Shown in pieces: positions 1 through 14,100 of a stretch of 64,000 nt of DNA. The DNA is from Pterobdella sp. o SKG-2022. Its lineage: Eukaryota > Annelida > Clitellata > Hirudinida > Piscicolidae. The stretch lies in contig OZ038322.1 in NCBI GenBank assembly GCA_964035795.1, forward strand, positions 8,941,868 through 9,005,867, read 5' to 3'. A model generated the notes under the pieces. It saw only the letters and a program-made list of their open reading frames with translations, was not told the DNA's origin and ran no database searches. Position numbers and translations under genes: made by a program. Position 1 is the first letter of the stretch. Each line of letters starts with the position of its first letter.

Positions 1-11
1 ACATATTCTAT

Positions 12-3000
12 ATGATTCTCTCTAACTATAATGAAAAAAGTAGAAACCTCAACTCATTGAATCTTCACGATGATGATGAAAAATCTATCTTAATTAAGTG
101 TAAAATAGCTAACTTTTTATGGGTACAAAATCTTGCAAAGGTTGATGAAATATACCTTATAGAGAATATAAGGCTAGAAAAGAAATTTCTACAAGATCCA
201 GTTTTTATAAATTCACCAGCTATTTATAGTTTCACAAATACTAGTAATATCTTTTTAATAAGTTTAGAATATAAAAAAAATGATATTTTGAAAAAATTGG
301 CTTATTTCAATTTTGATTTTAATCCTTCCAACACAAACCAACATACAAAAGAACCTGCTAACTCTTTCACGACAATGTCAAAAACCAATGTTGAAAATAA
401 AAGAACGACAGTTAGTGGTATAATTACTGATAAACATGAACTTGGTTTCATTGAAATTGATGGGAAATCTGTGGTACATTTGTATAAATGTATGAGTTAT
501 TTTGATATGAATCTCTTGAAGAAGCATAGCAAGATATGGATTGATGGGTTAGAAGAAATTGAATCTACTGATAAAAATAGTGGTAATAATTTTAAAAGAA
601 TATTTTTAGCATCAGTTACTTCTCAAGTAAGAATTCTCAAGTTCTCAAGGAATCAAGAAAAAAATTTCACTTCTGAAAAAGTTAATAAAGATTTTCTGGA
701 AAAAAAAGTTTTTCGAGAAATTTATTCAAAATGTGCTTTTAATCTTAATCCCCATCGTATAAGGCGCTTACTCAAATGTGTGAAAAGAAGCCAAAACATC
801 AACACCATTCAACTAAGCTCCAAGCACTACTTCACCTTCCTCAATGCAGTCATCTTCAAGTGTTGCGGTAAACCCCACCATGCGTGTGCTCCCAATCCAG
901 TTCCCATCCAAGTGTCCTACAATGATGTCAGCTCAGAAATAATTGAAAACTTCAACTGCATGAATTTAAATCAAAACAAAGACATTGGTGTAAAGGATTT
1001 TTCAGAGAATCCTAGAGTGGTGACAGTGGGAGAGGTTGAGAACCTTTTCAAAACCCAGATGCAACCTGTCTCGTCATACAAGTGTCAGAACTTCACCTGG
1101 CAAGTCAAGCAGCTTAATAACCATTGGGAACACTTATCATTGTTGTTGTTAGGTGTGATCGTAAGACGTAATTCGTGTGGAAATGCTATCAGAATAATGG
1201 ACAACTCTGCAGAAATCGATTGTGTCATGACTGATTGCGTCGATATCAGCTCTGTTGAAAAGAATAATCGACATTCAAATCAAAAATTGCACGAAATTTC
1301 TTTTTTTCATTTTTGCGCAAATTCAAAAACTTGCAAATCTTTTTGCCTCTTCACCACAGGTTTCGAAGACCATATCAGAGATGGAAAGCAAGAAGGAGAA
1401 AATGTTTTGAAGATACGCAACGAAATGCTTCAAATGCCATCATGCCCATACATGCAACCCAATCACTTGGACTGCCTGGTTAGAATTGATAAGTTTAAAC
1501 TCATACAAGAAATATTCAGTTCAAATGATGCTTATGACGGCAGACCTAAAACCTTTACAAAGAATTACATAGTATTTTCTGGCCTTGATATAGCTTCCTT
1601 CGGTCATGTTGATTTTATTAATCTTGGTATTTCGTTTTATCCTTACTACCCGGAAGAAAATGATCTTCTCAATATTGACAAAAACAATGAGAATCTCACC
1701 AAAGATTCTACACATTGCAAGACTTTTAATCAAATATTGAACACTTTTTTTTCGTCATCGGTTCATCAGCCTTCATCGACCTACCGATCATTAAATGATT
1801 CCCCAGAAGTTTCTGTGGTTGCAAACTCAAAAAAATCTACTCCTGATAAATACGTTGTCCTACCTTCAATGACAACATCAATAATCGACTCACAAGCGAC
1901 AGACATCAACTTTTGTGAAGAATCACCTTGCTCGGATGTCGTATCATTTCCATTTGATGAAACTTTCACCCCTAATTATAATTCATTTCAAAACATTGTA
2001 TTATCAGACGCCTTTAAAAATGATATTGAACTAATGAGTAGACTTCGTTATGAAAATTTTATTATCAGGAAATACATGAAGATGCTGGAAGGTCTAGAAA
2101 ATTATGAGGAGGGGGAAGGTGATGTTGGGGATATATGCCAGTGTTCATTAACCTTCATTCCGATCGGTATCGAAGGTATTAAACTCAAGTTCAAGAATAA
2201 AAATTCTAAAAGTGCTTGTTCGAATAGCATGCCTCACAATTATGAGTTGAATGTTTTTGGCATGGTGATTGATGTTAATAATTTAGATTGCAAACATTGC
2301 ACACATCTTGGTGATAATTGTAAAGATAAATTAAATACTCTGTTTGAAAAATATTTAATGAATACTGATGAAAAGGAAGAAGTCGTTCTAGACGAAACTA
2401 TGGAAGATACAAGAAAAAATCACGAAAATAAAACTCGTATGAAAAGCAAGATGATTTTAATAAAAATCTCCGGTGAATATTTAGACTGGTATTATACGAT
2501 AAAGCTTGGATGCGTTTACCAATTGAATATCTCGAAAGAAATAACTAAGAAACAATTGAGAAGTTCTCAAGCAAAGTTGAAGGATATAACAGATTATTTG
2601 CCTTTGAAGAGAAGCACAAGTTCAGAGGATTATAACGTGATAATGCGTGTTCAAAATGAGGTCATGAAGCGAAAGTGGAAATTCAAGTTGAAAAGAGTTT
2701 ATCTAAGCAGGGAGCATTTATTAAAAAAGTCCATTTCTGATACAGAAGATGAAGCTGCTGAAAACAACAGTGATGGAAATGTTGTCGATAATGAAAATGA
2801 TAAAGGAACATCAAAAAAACATAAATCAAAAAGCGACAATGATTTTTTAGTAAAATTGTTGAAAATTTTGAAAAAACATATACCTTTTAAAAGGAGATTT
2901 TTTTATTTCCACCACGCATCAAGTAATAACCTCATAGGAATGGTAATAAGTAAGGAATTCTATAACTTTTATGGTATAAAATCATCGAGGGAAAAAAGAA

Positions 3001-4770
3001 AAAATAAAAATTATATTCAAACTCAAAATGAGGTTGAACCTGGAAAAACCCAATCTTTCCACAATGACATAGAAAAACTCGAAAGTCACAATGTCTTCAT
3101 GCGAGAGACCAACATAAGCTTGAAAGTGAGACTGTTGAACGGTGGAGAAGTTGTGAAGGTTTTGATCCCAGGGGTCTTGTTGCTCAAGTATGCTTTGTGC
3201 GTGTTGCCGCAATCTTGTGTCATTTTCCACAACGTTTCACATTATGATTCTAAAGGCAAATATCAAGCCAGCGATTCTGGCCAAGAATTCGATGCAGATG
3301 ATGAAGGGCAAAGTGAGAAAGAAGTGATTGATGAAAAGATCAAATTTTTTTATTTCACTGAAATATCTTCCCTTGATGTCCTATCTGTTCCTTTTAATAC
3401 AAGTCTTCAAATAGATTCCTGTTTTCAACACTACGTTGAAAGTTATAAGAAGTACTTGAATGAAATTGACAACGATGATGAAAGAGGACTAAACGAATTA
3501 GCTACAGATCAAAGTGAAATATCTAAAGAGGGGGATAATAAGAAATTCAAGATAAAATTTAAAGGCGATGAAGATCGGACGTCTAAAAAACGTAAATGTG
3601 ACATAGAAGACATTCCAAACAAGCGAATCAGATCTCATTCACCAAGTATGCTTGAGAATTCCATTATGATTCAAAATATTAGAGAAAAAAGTGACAACAT
3701 TCAAGTCGTTGCAGAAACTCCCGAATTGCAGACTCGTGAGGTTCATAATCATTTTGAAACCTCCGAAGAAACTTTCAAAAGTCAGCTCCAGAAGCCAAGT
3801 TATCGATTGAATGACTCTGAAAGACATTATAAGATAAGTCACATTAACAATTTGCCTCAGCTTGTTCAGAGTTCTAGTCAAATCATCAGCTCAAATCTCC
3901 CGCGGTGTGACTTGCCAAATGTCATCTTGTTTGTTTCATTTAAAAAACTTTTGTTTGTGAGCGTTTCTTTTAATAGAGAAAAGTTTTATGACGGGGTGAG
4001 CAGCAGCAGTGAGCCTCTGCGCATAAGCGGCCAGGTGCTCATACAAGTGCAAGATGCCTCAGGTTCTTTGCTTTCTCTTTATATTTCTCTGTTCGCTTCA
4101 CTGAATAAAAAAATAATGATTGTTGAAAACTATAATTTGACAGATAAATAATTTTTATTCCAGGACAAGCTGTGGTAATACTAAAAGATGATCAAGTATA
4201 TCAACTAGTTAACCGCAAAAATCAATTATGGATGAAGTTAGAAAAAATGATCAAAAATTATGTCTTGTGTACTGAAGAATCACTTGAGATTACATTGAGC
4301 TCCGATGAAGTGGAGCTTTTTAAAACAAAAGAACCACTCGCTGAAAAAGATTATGTTTCAAGTTAGTCTTAAAATTATAGTTTTTTATCCATTATTTAAG
4401 CTTTAAAATATTAACATTTCATTCAACAAAAAAACATGATTTCGCAGGCATAAAAGGTCACATACTGCACCACATTTTAAAAGTTCTGGACAACAGAAGG
4501 TTGTCTTTGCAAATCGAACTTTCTGAAAAAAACATTGCTTATTATGATTTGATTGCTATTTGCGACGATGAAAACAATGCTCACAATGCAACTAGTAGTG
4601 AGAGTGATTATTATGATGTTGAGAGCAATTTTGCCAAAAACATTGACGAGGCACCAAACGAAAGGGCATGCTCGAAAAAGGAGGTTAACAGAGAGAAGCA
4701 AGAGAAGACAGTTAAAATGTTGAAGTTTCCTTACATAAAAGAAGTGGAAAAATTACAATTTTTGGGCTGA
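12..4770 (+). CDS. CTC1: CTC1, CST telomere-complex large subunit (5' end possibly incomplete)
   Basis: CTC1 is the scaffold of the CST (CTC1-STN1-TEN1) complex, which binds single-stranded telomeric DNA through tandem OB folds and directs polymerase-alpha fill-in in the nucleus. Exons: 12-4062, 4164-4361, 4448-4770; introns begin gttctt and gttagt and end ttccag and tcgcag; phases 1 and 1 agree and total length is 1523 residues. Family resemblance is patchy but collinear with vertebrate CTC1: LLLLGVIVRRNSCGN near residue 380, CLVRIDKFKLIQE near 490, MILIKISGEYLDW near 815, a Pro-Gly-Val...FHNVSHYDSKG block near 1050-1080, and DASGQAVVILKDDQ across the exon 1/2 joint. It is longer than the roughly 1200-residue human protein, mostly through Asn/Lys/Ser-rich linkers. 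The ATG at 12 is only the first Met in the window; the true start may lie upstream. The gene converges on TRIP12. I am confident of the family, less so of the N-terminus. Confidence 0.85.
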
Positions 4771-5342
4771 AATGGAGAATTCGATGAATTTGACAAAACT
4801 TCTTGATTGTTTCATTATTTATTATTTGAAAATTTATTTTTTAAGATAATTTAATAATCAAAAAATAAGTTTTCGTTTATTGAAAAGAAAATGACACAAA
4901 TTAATGAAGAACCTTATACGATGTCGAGGCCGCTGTATAACAGTCACAATATAAAAATCTATGATTGTTTAACTTGCAACAAGATTAAATAACAGTTTCT
5001 AACTATAATTCACTTTATTGTCCAAAAAACTGCGTGTTAAAAAATCGTGTTAAACGCTTTGAAACTTATAACCTCGCAATGTGCCCATCAATTTAAATAC
5101 TTATTTAAAAGCAACAAATATATATATAATTATTCCATCGATAAATAACGATGACTCCAATGAAAACAAGAAAACAACGCTGTTACATTTGAATATTTTC
5201 AATAAAATAATATATAATTATTTGAAAATATCCAGAATAATAACTACTGAATTCAACAATTTAAATAATTAACAAGTTGATGAAACTAATTTTATGTGCA
5301 TCAATGTATAAAAGTAGCTCCAACGCTGAAACCTATGTACAT
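4771..5342. other. Convergent 3' intergenic region between CTC1 and TRIP12
   Basis: About 570 bp of AT-rich DNA between the CTC1 stop (4770) and the TRIP12 stop (5343). It must hold both 3' UTRs. AATAAA-like sequences occur on both strands, but I cannot pick the used polyadenylation sites. Confidence 0.7.
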
Positions 5343-8172
5343 CTAAGACAAGTGGAAAGACTTTTGTCCTTCGGAAATGGCAATTAATAACTTCTCCCTT
5401 GTCACCTGTAAAGATATGAAGATTAACAAAAATGTCAGAAAAAACTTTATTTTTATCAAAAAACGGTATCATTACAACTCCGTAATCTAAAAACAACGTA
5501 ATGAAATCCATCTTAATGCGGTGAAACAGACATCGAGGGAGGAATACTGGGGCAGTTTGAGATAGTTGACACACGTCATGACTGAAGGCAAGTACGTATC
5601 GGCGTCTTCGTCTGTCCCGATGGACTTGCGCACTATCGTCAAGCTGGGGTTGAGACTTTTAAGACCTGATGGTATTATGATTCACTTCCTCATATAATAT
5701 AGTGATGAAAATGATATAAACTACCGCATAAAACAATGAAAATGAGGTAATCTATATAAAACTATAAAACTACCTCATATTATATAATGATACAGTGATG
5801 AGAAAGATATGATTTATTTTAGAAATGAACGTAATATAATTGAATATCTGTGATGATACCTCCCACAGGCAGTCTTGGAGACCCAGTGGTGAACTGCAAA
5901 AACAAGCGCTGCTGCTCAGCGGTGAACGATTGCAACACCTGCGCAATGTTTCATATGTGCATGAAAAATTCATCATACCCATTTTTATAAGGTTATCAAT
6001 ACATTAAAAGCTAAGCAAACTCTATAAAGTCATAATTTTGAAAAATTTTCATCAACTAGTAGTGCAAAAGATGTATAAATGGTTAACAAATACATCATAT
6101 AAGAACAAGGAATGAAGGAATGTGGCACTTGGAAAAGGAACTGTACAGGGGCGGATGAAAGGTCGTAACCATGGTCGACTCTGCAGCAATGAGATAAATG
6201 CTCCACAGTCCAACGTTCGAAGGGGTTGCCACAAAAGAGTGTGTCCAACTATCATAGCGTTAATACATCATATATTATTATTATATTATATCTTTAGGTA
6301 TGAGATTTACTACATAGGTGTTAATAACATTGACGAATAGAATCATGAAAGTGTTCAATGAAGCCCACTTCTTCGGGGTAGAACATGTAGAGGGAAGACA
6401 AGGGGAACACACTTTCGAACCCCTCTTTCAAGGCCTGTAACTGCCTTATTGGTCCGATCCTCAACAACCAATCCAGCGATAACTGTTGACAATTTAAATC
6501 AGTTTATAAAAATCGTTGAAACTTTAAATTAAATTTTTTTCTACGTTTTATTTTACTGCTTTAATTTATTTTTAAAATTAACATGAAGTCGGAAAATTTC
6601 TAAACATTCATTTAAAAGTTATCAGAAGAAATATATAATTCAGAAGTACCTTGACATATTCTTCCACATTATCTATTGACAAAAATTCATCTTTGCCTCC
6701 CTTCAGCATTTCAATGGAAGGAGTGCCAGGAATGGTGAAAGTGATTGACAAATCATCCAAGCTGCATCCATCTATCTGCAAGCTCTTAACCTTCACCTCT
6801 TTTTCGGTGTGTGACTGTGTGGATAATGGGCAAATAGTCATCTCTAAGGGTTGATATTTAATAGTTGAATGAAATTTTACGAACCAATGAACGGTCGTTG
6901 TATATTGCTTCCTTTTTCTTGATCAAATCGATCAAATCTCCGAGGAATTTGGCGATTGTCGGTTGCATGCTTATCAAATCTTGTATGCATAAAAGATTTT
7001 CATTTTTGACGTTGATTCCGTTGATTTCCTCAAAAGAATCTTTTTTACTACAACTAGTAAGGCTAGGAAACTTGATGCTATTTGAAGTAGTGTTAGCATC
7101 TTGTTGTGCATTGGTTGGAGCATGGTTGCAGAGAAGCCATCGATAGAGGGCCAAACTGAGAGGCAGGTCGAGCATGCGGGAGTCCATCAGGGACTTGGCC
7201 ATTAACTTGCCCACCAACCTGAACCTGCTGCGCACCTGGTGATTTGAATATAATTAAATTAAAATTTAAACATTTAAACAAGTGAAAAAATATAAATGAT
7301 AATAAGAAATGAAACTTTGTTGAGGTGGGAAGGCTTGACGTTGAGAGGGAGAGGAGAGGGAAAAAGGCCGTTGGCGTTGAAAGTATACTTGATAGGAAGA
7401 TTAAATAGAGAAGATTTTTGTTTTCCTTTCCATCCTTTATCGGATTTATCAGTTTTTGTAGTTTTGTCTTTTGAATTCTTAGATGATGCTCCTTCAGGCA
7501 CCCTCTCATCAGTTTGGCTTGCTGGCAATTCAATGGCATCACCCGACCAAATGGACCAGTCATGCCGTTGCATTTCTTTTGACGCCATTGTATAAAACTC
7601 AAGTGTAGGTCCCAATCCTGTTCCAACTTCTCCTTCGAAATGTACTTCTAATAAGGCTTTAGAATCATTTAGGTCTGCAAAAATCTTTTCAGTTTGCCGA
7701 AGTATGTCAGCACGAGAAACTGTTGTCTTCTTCTTTTCTAGACGAGGCAGCACTCGTTCATGGCTTTCTGAAGTGTCATGGTGCTCACGTTGTAAGCGCA
7801 CAATAGCACGCTCACGATCGAACGCGCATGTGTAGAAAAGATGCTGACGTGTGTTGAATGGAAGCAGGAAGGGACACACCCTTGAGAGTTGTGACAACCA
7901 CTCAGGGAAGGTTGCAGTGACCACCGCGAGAGGATCTTGCAACTGCCTTGTGGCTTTTGATGTCAGTTTGGGACTAATGAAATCACTTTTAGGAATGAGA
8001 GGAGATATAGTTTTAAGGTTAAAGAGAGAAGCCCAATGTTGGTTGATGGAGTAGACGACGGATAAGAGAGGAAGGATGTGAGTGCAGGGATCAGTAATAG
8101 AAGGCATGTGTGGAATGAGGGCACTAAGTAGCTGGTGATGCACGTTGGTGTAGTGCTTGTACAATACCTCAC
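5343..8172 (-). other. TRIP12: TRIP12 HECT domain (within exons 38-45, residues about 2060-2546)
   Basis: Exon 38 carries [25 protein letters not shown] and [20 protein letters not shown]; exon 39 [20 protein letters not shown]; exon 40 [20 protein letters not shown]; exon 41 [18 protein letters not shown]; exon 42 [20 protein letters not shown]; exon 43 [15 protein letters not shown]; exon 44 [18 protein letters not shown]; exon 45 [21 protein letters not shown]. The catalytic thioester Cys is residue 2513, codon 5571-5573 on the complement, 33 residues before the C-terminus as in vertebrates. All known active-site elements are present, so the enzyme should be active. Confidence 0.95.
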
Positions 8173-11100
8173 CTGGTTGGTTACATCCAGAGTTAGTCTA
8201 TACTTTGAAAATAGAACTTAAAATATTGGAAAATTTTGAGAACTAACTGAGAATAGGTGTTTTGATGACTTTAGATGTTTGAAACTAGTTTATATTAAAT
8301 ATAAAAATTTTCAAAATGTAAATACTTGAAATTTTTTCAGAAATTTTTCCTTTAGTTTTATTGCTTTGTTTGTTTTTCTTGTTCTGTTTGCTACTTTTTT
8401 GTTGATAGCTGCTAAGAGACGCAGAAGTAGGAGTGGCCAAACGGAAACTACAAAATAAAAATACAATGCCATCAAAATATAATATTTAAAAAGAAACAAC
8501 ATAAAAAACTCACTAAATATTGTGAGTAGCAGTCCAAAGAGATGAAAGAGTGAAAGAATTTTCGGAATCTTCAGACTTCTTACCAGAAAAGACTGAGTAG
8601 TTCTTGATGGCTTCATACACGGTGATGTTGTAGGGAACCACATGGCCATTGATGACAAACTCAAGCAGGTGTTGTTGCTGGGGTTGGTGCCGTGAAAATA
8701 ACCCTCCAGACTTGCTATTCGAATGATGTGTTGCTGATAACGAATGCTCTATTTCCTCATCGTCCTCTTCATCGTCATCATCACTTAGATCGTCTTCATC
8801 TTCATAATCCTCATCAGCTGCTAAGATAGCAGAAGTATGGGGACTAGTGGCATGTTGAGGGTTGTTGGATGCACTGTTGGCTGCTTCATGGTGGTTGCTA
8901 CTCGTATTGGCACTGTGCTGCATTTAAAAATCATTATCATTTTTTCCATAAAAAAACAAACGCAACTTGAGTAAAATTGATAAGATAGAAGTGATCATAC
9001 CAGCTTGACTTTGGCATGACCCCGTATGACGAGGTACTTCTCGATGGCCTGCACCAGGGCTAGAGGGTCGATCTTGATGGTGCCTGCCCTGAAGTTCCTC
9101 ACACTTGTGCATGAGGGGTGTCTTTGCAGGTTGCACTGAAAAAATTTCATACCGCCGTTTATAAAACATGATATCAATTACAAAATTATCATTATTGAAA
9201 TTATTTTAAAATTGTTTTTAAAAAAAATATTGATATAAGATATATTTAGAAAGACTGATGTCTCAATGAGAAGATGGCACCTTGAGGTGATGGGTGTCGA
9301 AGAACTTGAGGGCACTGAGGCCTCCACTGGTGCTGACAGGTAGATCATGCACCTTCACCTGGAACTGCTCCAAATGGTGCATGCAGGCGAGCACCTGTGT
9401 GGTAGAAGTGGTTGTGGTGAAATATATTCTATGAAGTGACGATGTACAATGTTTGATAAACAACTGTTGATTCAATTATAAAAAGTACAACAGACTTTGT
9501 TAACGAGAATTTGGAAAGCTTCAACCGGCGGGTTTTCATTGGGTTTGTCCTGTTCATTATAATCAACGCTGACTTACCTTATTTAATGATAATGGTGACT
9601 TGAGTAGAATTTTGCAAATACATACATATTCATGATATAAATAAGTGGCTTTAATCTCAGTTGGCACAATTCGCAAAATAATGAGAAGCCAACATGATGA
9701 ATATTTAAATAAAAGAACAAAAGTGAACCTGTTTGAAATTGAGAAAAACCTTGAGAAACAACCTAACCCTCTTCAACCTCACATCCTCCACACCATCTTT
9801 CTCTACATCTCTCACCTCACCCTCTTCACTTGTACTACTGGTCTTTGTCTTACAAGACTTGCTGTTTTTCCCCTTCTCGCTCAGCTTGGCTTTTGATAGC
9901 TTGCCTTTACCCTTGAATTTATCGTCCTTGTTCTTACACTTGTTTTCCTCATCGCCTTCATTATGTTTGATATTTTCACTGCTTGTATTACCAACGAGAT
10001 TGTTGTTGTTTGTGAGATAGTTGAGAAGTGATATGAGAATATTGCTGTGAAGGATTTCAAAGGTAGATGCGTCTTGGTGGGTCAAGACATAATGCAGAGT
10101 CTCCAAGGCCTGCTCACTACTTCCCTGTCAAAGCAAGTATTTCTTGTGTGAATATATCAAGTTTGATGATATCAAAGAAAACGTGCAATAAATTATGCAT
10201 AAAAATGTATTAAAAACGCCAAAAACTAAACAAAAAAGACCAACTTCATTTTGAAATAAAAGGCTGGCTTCCGTCAGTTGGTTGAGGCATGACAATGCAT
10301 CTGACTTAAAACTCTCTTCCATCACCTTCACATCGCTCCTTACAAAGTAGCGTAGTGATGATGATATTTATATCGGTAAAATAGTACTAAACTATCATTA
10401 CACCCTTCTAATGTATTGAACGAGAAAGAATTATTTCATGAAAAAATTTAAAAAAAAATGAGGTGAACATAATAGATAAATCAATTGATGAATAGATTGA
10501 TCATTCAATGACTGACGTACTTGCCCCCATCACTTCTGGTTCTACTCGACCTTCTTACAGTGCGCTTGCCCGAGCTGGGAGAGAGGTGGTTGAAACGCTT
10601 GCAAAACTTTGTGGCTGTTGTTCGGTATGAGTAGTATGATCAATAAGATGAACTCATTATGCTCACAAAGTACTATTTTAAGTTATTAAAGTATAGTTTA
10701 TAAGTTCTCATCCAGCCCATGCTGGCATGGAAATAGACCTAAAATGATGATAAAAAGCAAGATTAAAAATCAATAATTCAATTTACCACTTGAAAACTAA
10801 ACTGATAAATTTATAAATCTATTTCTATTTATGGATCTATCAAAAAATGTCTACCTATGAATAAAAGTATGAATAAAATAAGAAACCATGTTCATGTATC
10901 CACTCCTTGATCTTCTTCTTGTTCTCATCCTTGCTGTTGTGCTTGGTCGAGTAAGACAATCTGTGGGATCATCAATCATTTTAATTACGCGCTTCAGTTG
11001 CTTTCCTTAGCGCTATATGAATAAAATTTTTTATTATTATAAGTCTTATAATAATAGTTATAATAATTATCATTATTAATCTTGGAGAATCGTTTAATGT

Positions 11101-14100
11101 TTGATTTAACGTATGAATAATAGGCTTATTTGGTTAAGACAAGGCTCCTAGCATGTAGCATTCATTCAATAAATATATATCATTTTAATGACGTTTATGT
11201 TTTTGTGTTTTTAAAATTTGTTAGAAGTATATAAAAGCAAACAACGTGAAGTATTGAATTTATCCTTCAATTGTTTCAAAATAAAGAATCATTAGGCACC
11301 CAATGAAGTTGATACTATTCAAGATCGTCTTATAAATTTTCAATACATTTATAAAGATATTTCAAAACTGAAAATAAAATCTATACAATTGATTCGTCCA
11401 AGCGTCGGACATGAAAGATCATTGAGTATTATGAGAATTAAGATATAACAATTTTTCACGACCTACATTCTTATGGTATAAGTAACAAAATCTATAGAAA
11501 ATTTCATGGAATAAGTCATATACTGCGTAAAACATACTTCTTATTAGAAGTGGTGGCAATGTTTTGTTGAAGGATGGACAAATGTTGAGATTGTTGTTGA
11601 TAGTGTTGAAGTTGTTGTTGCTGCAACATATTCAGTTGATGTTGTTGTTGGTGGTGCAACAAGTGATTGGCTACCTGAAAACCAAAGCTGACTTATGCAA
11701 AAACCAACACAAAAAATGACTCGTCTAATAATTGCAAAAAGAAATAAATTAGATGATTATTATTAATTGAACTTATTTTGAACCTTAATAATTTCATTGG
11801 AATTTTGATGCAATATACTTAAAAACAAGCCAATAAAAATATTAAAAACAGCATATGTGAAATAGCATGGAAAATTTGGAAATGATTTGAAACAAAAACA
11901 ACATAAAAACATGAATGCAACAAGAACACCCACGTTGGGAGTGGGCCATCTGAAGGGAGAGGCTGACGGTGCGGTGTTGGAGGTGGTTGATGTGTGAGGT
12001 GGCACAGGGCCTGTAGTGCTAGTGAATGTAGGCAGTTTTATGGCGTCCCATCTGTTTCTGCTCAAAGAGCCTTCTTTGCTCGTGGTGGGATAGATGGGAA
12101 AGTTGCTATTGTTGTTTGTCTCATCCAACAAATTCAGTAACTCTGGCGTTGTTGTGGTGTTGCTAGGATTGTTATTCTCTTGTTCTGTAGAAGCGACCAG
12201 TTGGCAATAGTCAGAAAAGGAAACAAATCTCGATGAAGTTGTGGCAGAGGGTGCTGTTGACATGTCTGATGAGGTCACTGCAAGATGGTTGAAGAGCAGT
12301 TTCAAAAATAATAATTGGTTTTAATGAATATAAACTACCTGGTATGGCCCCTCTTTTAGAGTGGTTCTTTTTATTCCTCAAAGAGATTTTAGACCTGCAA
12401 AAAGTTCAATACTAAACCAATATATAACATAATTTTTGTTATCCCTATATATCAAGTGCGAATGTATGGATTTATACCGTGACTGACTCTTTCAACTGGA
12501 ATACCGATTCTATATTCCAACCACCATGATATCCAACCTCTACCATATACAACAACCAATATTAAACACGAAACGACACACAAGAAGTACATACCCCTCA
12601 GAGTTGAAAGGGTGGTGCGTGTTGGATGCATGGGTGGATTGGTGTGGTGAGTACTTCTTGAAGTTCAAACTCTGGGAAGCTACATTGAATGCTTCGGTGC
12701 TAGTACTACTAGCATTGTTATTCAAGGCTGCAGCGGCTACAGAATACGCTGGCAGACCACTATTATTATTATTATTGAGTGAATTATCCAATATGTTCAA
12801 CAGCTCGGGTGTATTGTTGGTGCACATATTGCTCGATTTGTGTCCAGAGGCCCTTGATGAGGCTATGAGATGGCAGTAATCTGAGAAGGTGACAAGTCTA
12901 GACGATGAGGTAGTGCTTGCAGTTGATACAACAGAGGTGGTGACGAAGTCTCCAGAGGTTGCTGGAGTATGGTAGCTTCAATTAATATTACATGGTAGAT
13001 GCATTGAAAGTGTTTTAACATTACAAGTATTATACCTATGAATAATTTTAAAACGTGAATTGAATTTATCAAAGTGTAATAATAGTATGTTGATAATTGA
13101 AAGTATTACTGTTAGCAGAACTTCTCCTCATGAAGCTCCTTCGGTTCATTCTCGAGCTGAGATTAACAAATAGCATTGATGAAAAATATTGAACTAAACC
13201 ATCATTTAATAAGCAAGATAAAAATTCAAAAAGGTCAGTCATAGTGGAGCTTGGAATAAAAAATAATAATAAAGTGAACTGACGCAGAAATGAAGGAATG
13301 ATGTTGGTTACTCAATGGGGCAGCAATAGGATTATTGGCGTGGTATTTCCTGTAGTTGGAGGGAGGTGGGTTGTTAAAAAATCCAAATGGTGAGTTGAAG
13401 TGAAGAACAGTGTCAAATGAATGGTTGAAAGATTGGTAGATGGATGTGGGAAAAAAGGAGTATGAGTAATCTTGGTTGTTACTGCTGGTGGTGGTAGAAA
13501 CAGAAAGATTTGACAGTGGAGATTGATAAAAGTGGTTTTGAGGGTGTTGTTGCAGTAGTTGTTGAGGCAACAAGGCCTGTGTTTGTGTGGAGTTAATGTT
13601 GAGGGGCAGGAAGGAATTGAAATAGTTGCGTGATGAGTACACGTTGTGGTGACGTTGTTGTTGGCCATGACGACTGTATCTGCAAACATCATTAAATACC
13701 TGCTTACAAAATAAAACCCCTCTATAATATGAATTATACAGCGTAACCATTTCGAAAAGATATATAAAACAGATGAAACCTTCCAGCTTGTTGGAAATGA
13801 TTGTTGTTCCTGAGAGTTGCATCAGTGATGGTGGTGGCAGGTGTGGAGGTGGTGCATATGGTGAGAGATGACGTGAATGATGATGTCGATGCCACACAAG
13901 GCTTGTGCGACAATTTGTCTATCTGATGAATCACTCCTGAAAACGTGGTTGGTTGTCGAGTCTAACAAAATAATCTCTATATAAAGCTTTCTCCAAAAAC
14001 CTTCAATGGATATTTCAGGGCAAAGCACTAAAAACATATACAAACCTTCCTTATAGAAAGACACGTCAAAGACAGTGGGCATCTTGTGGATGAGGATGAA

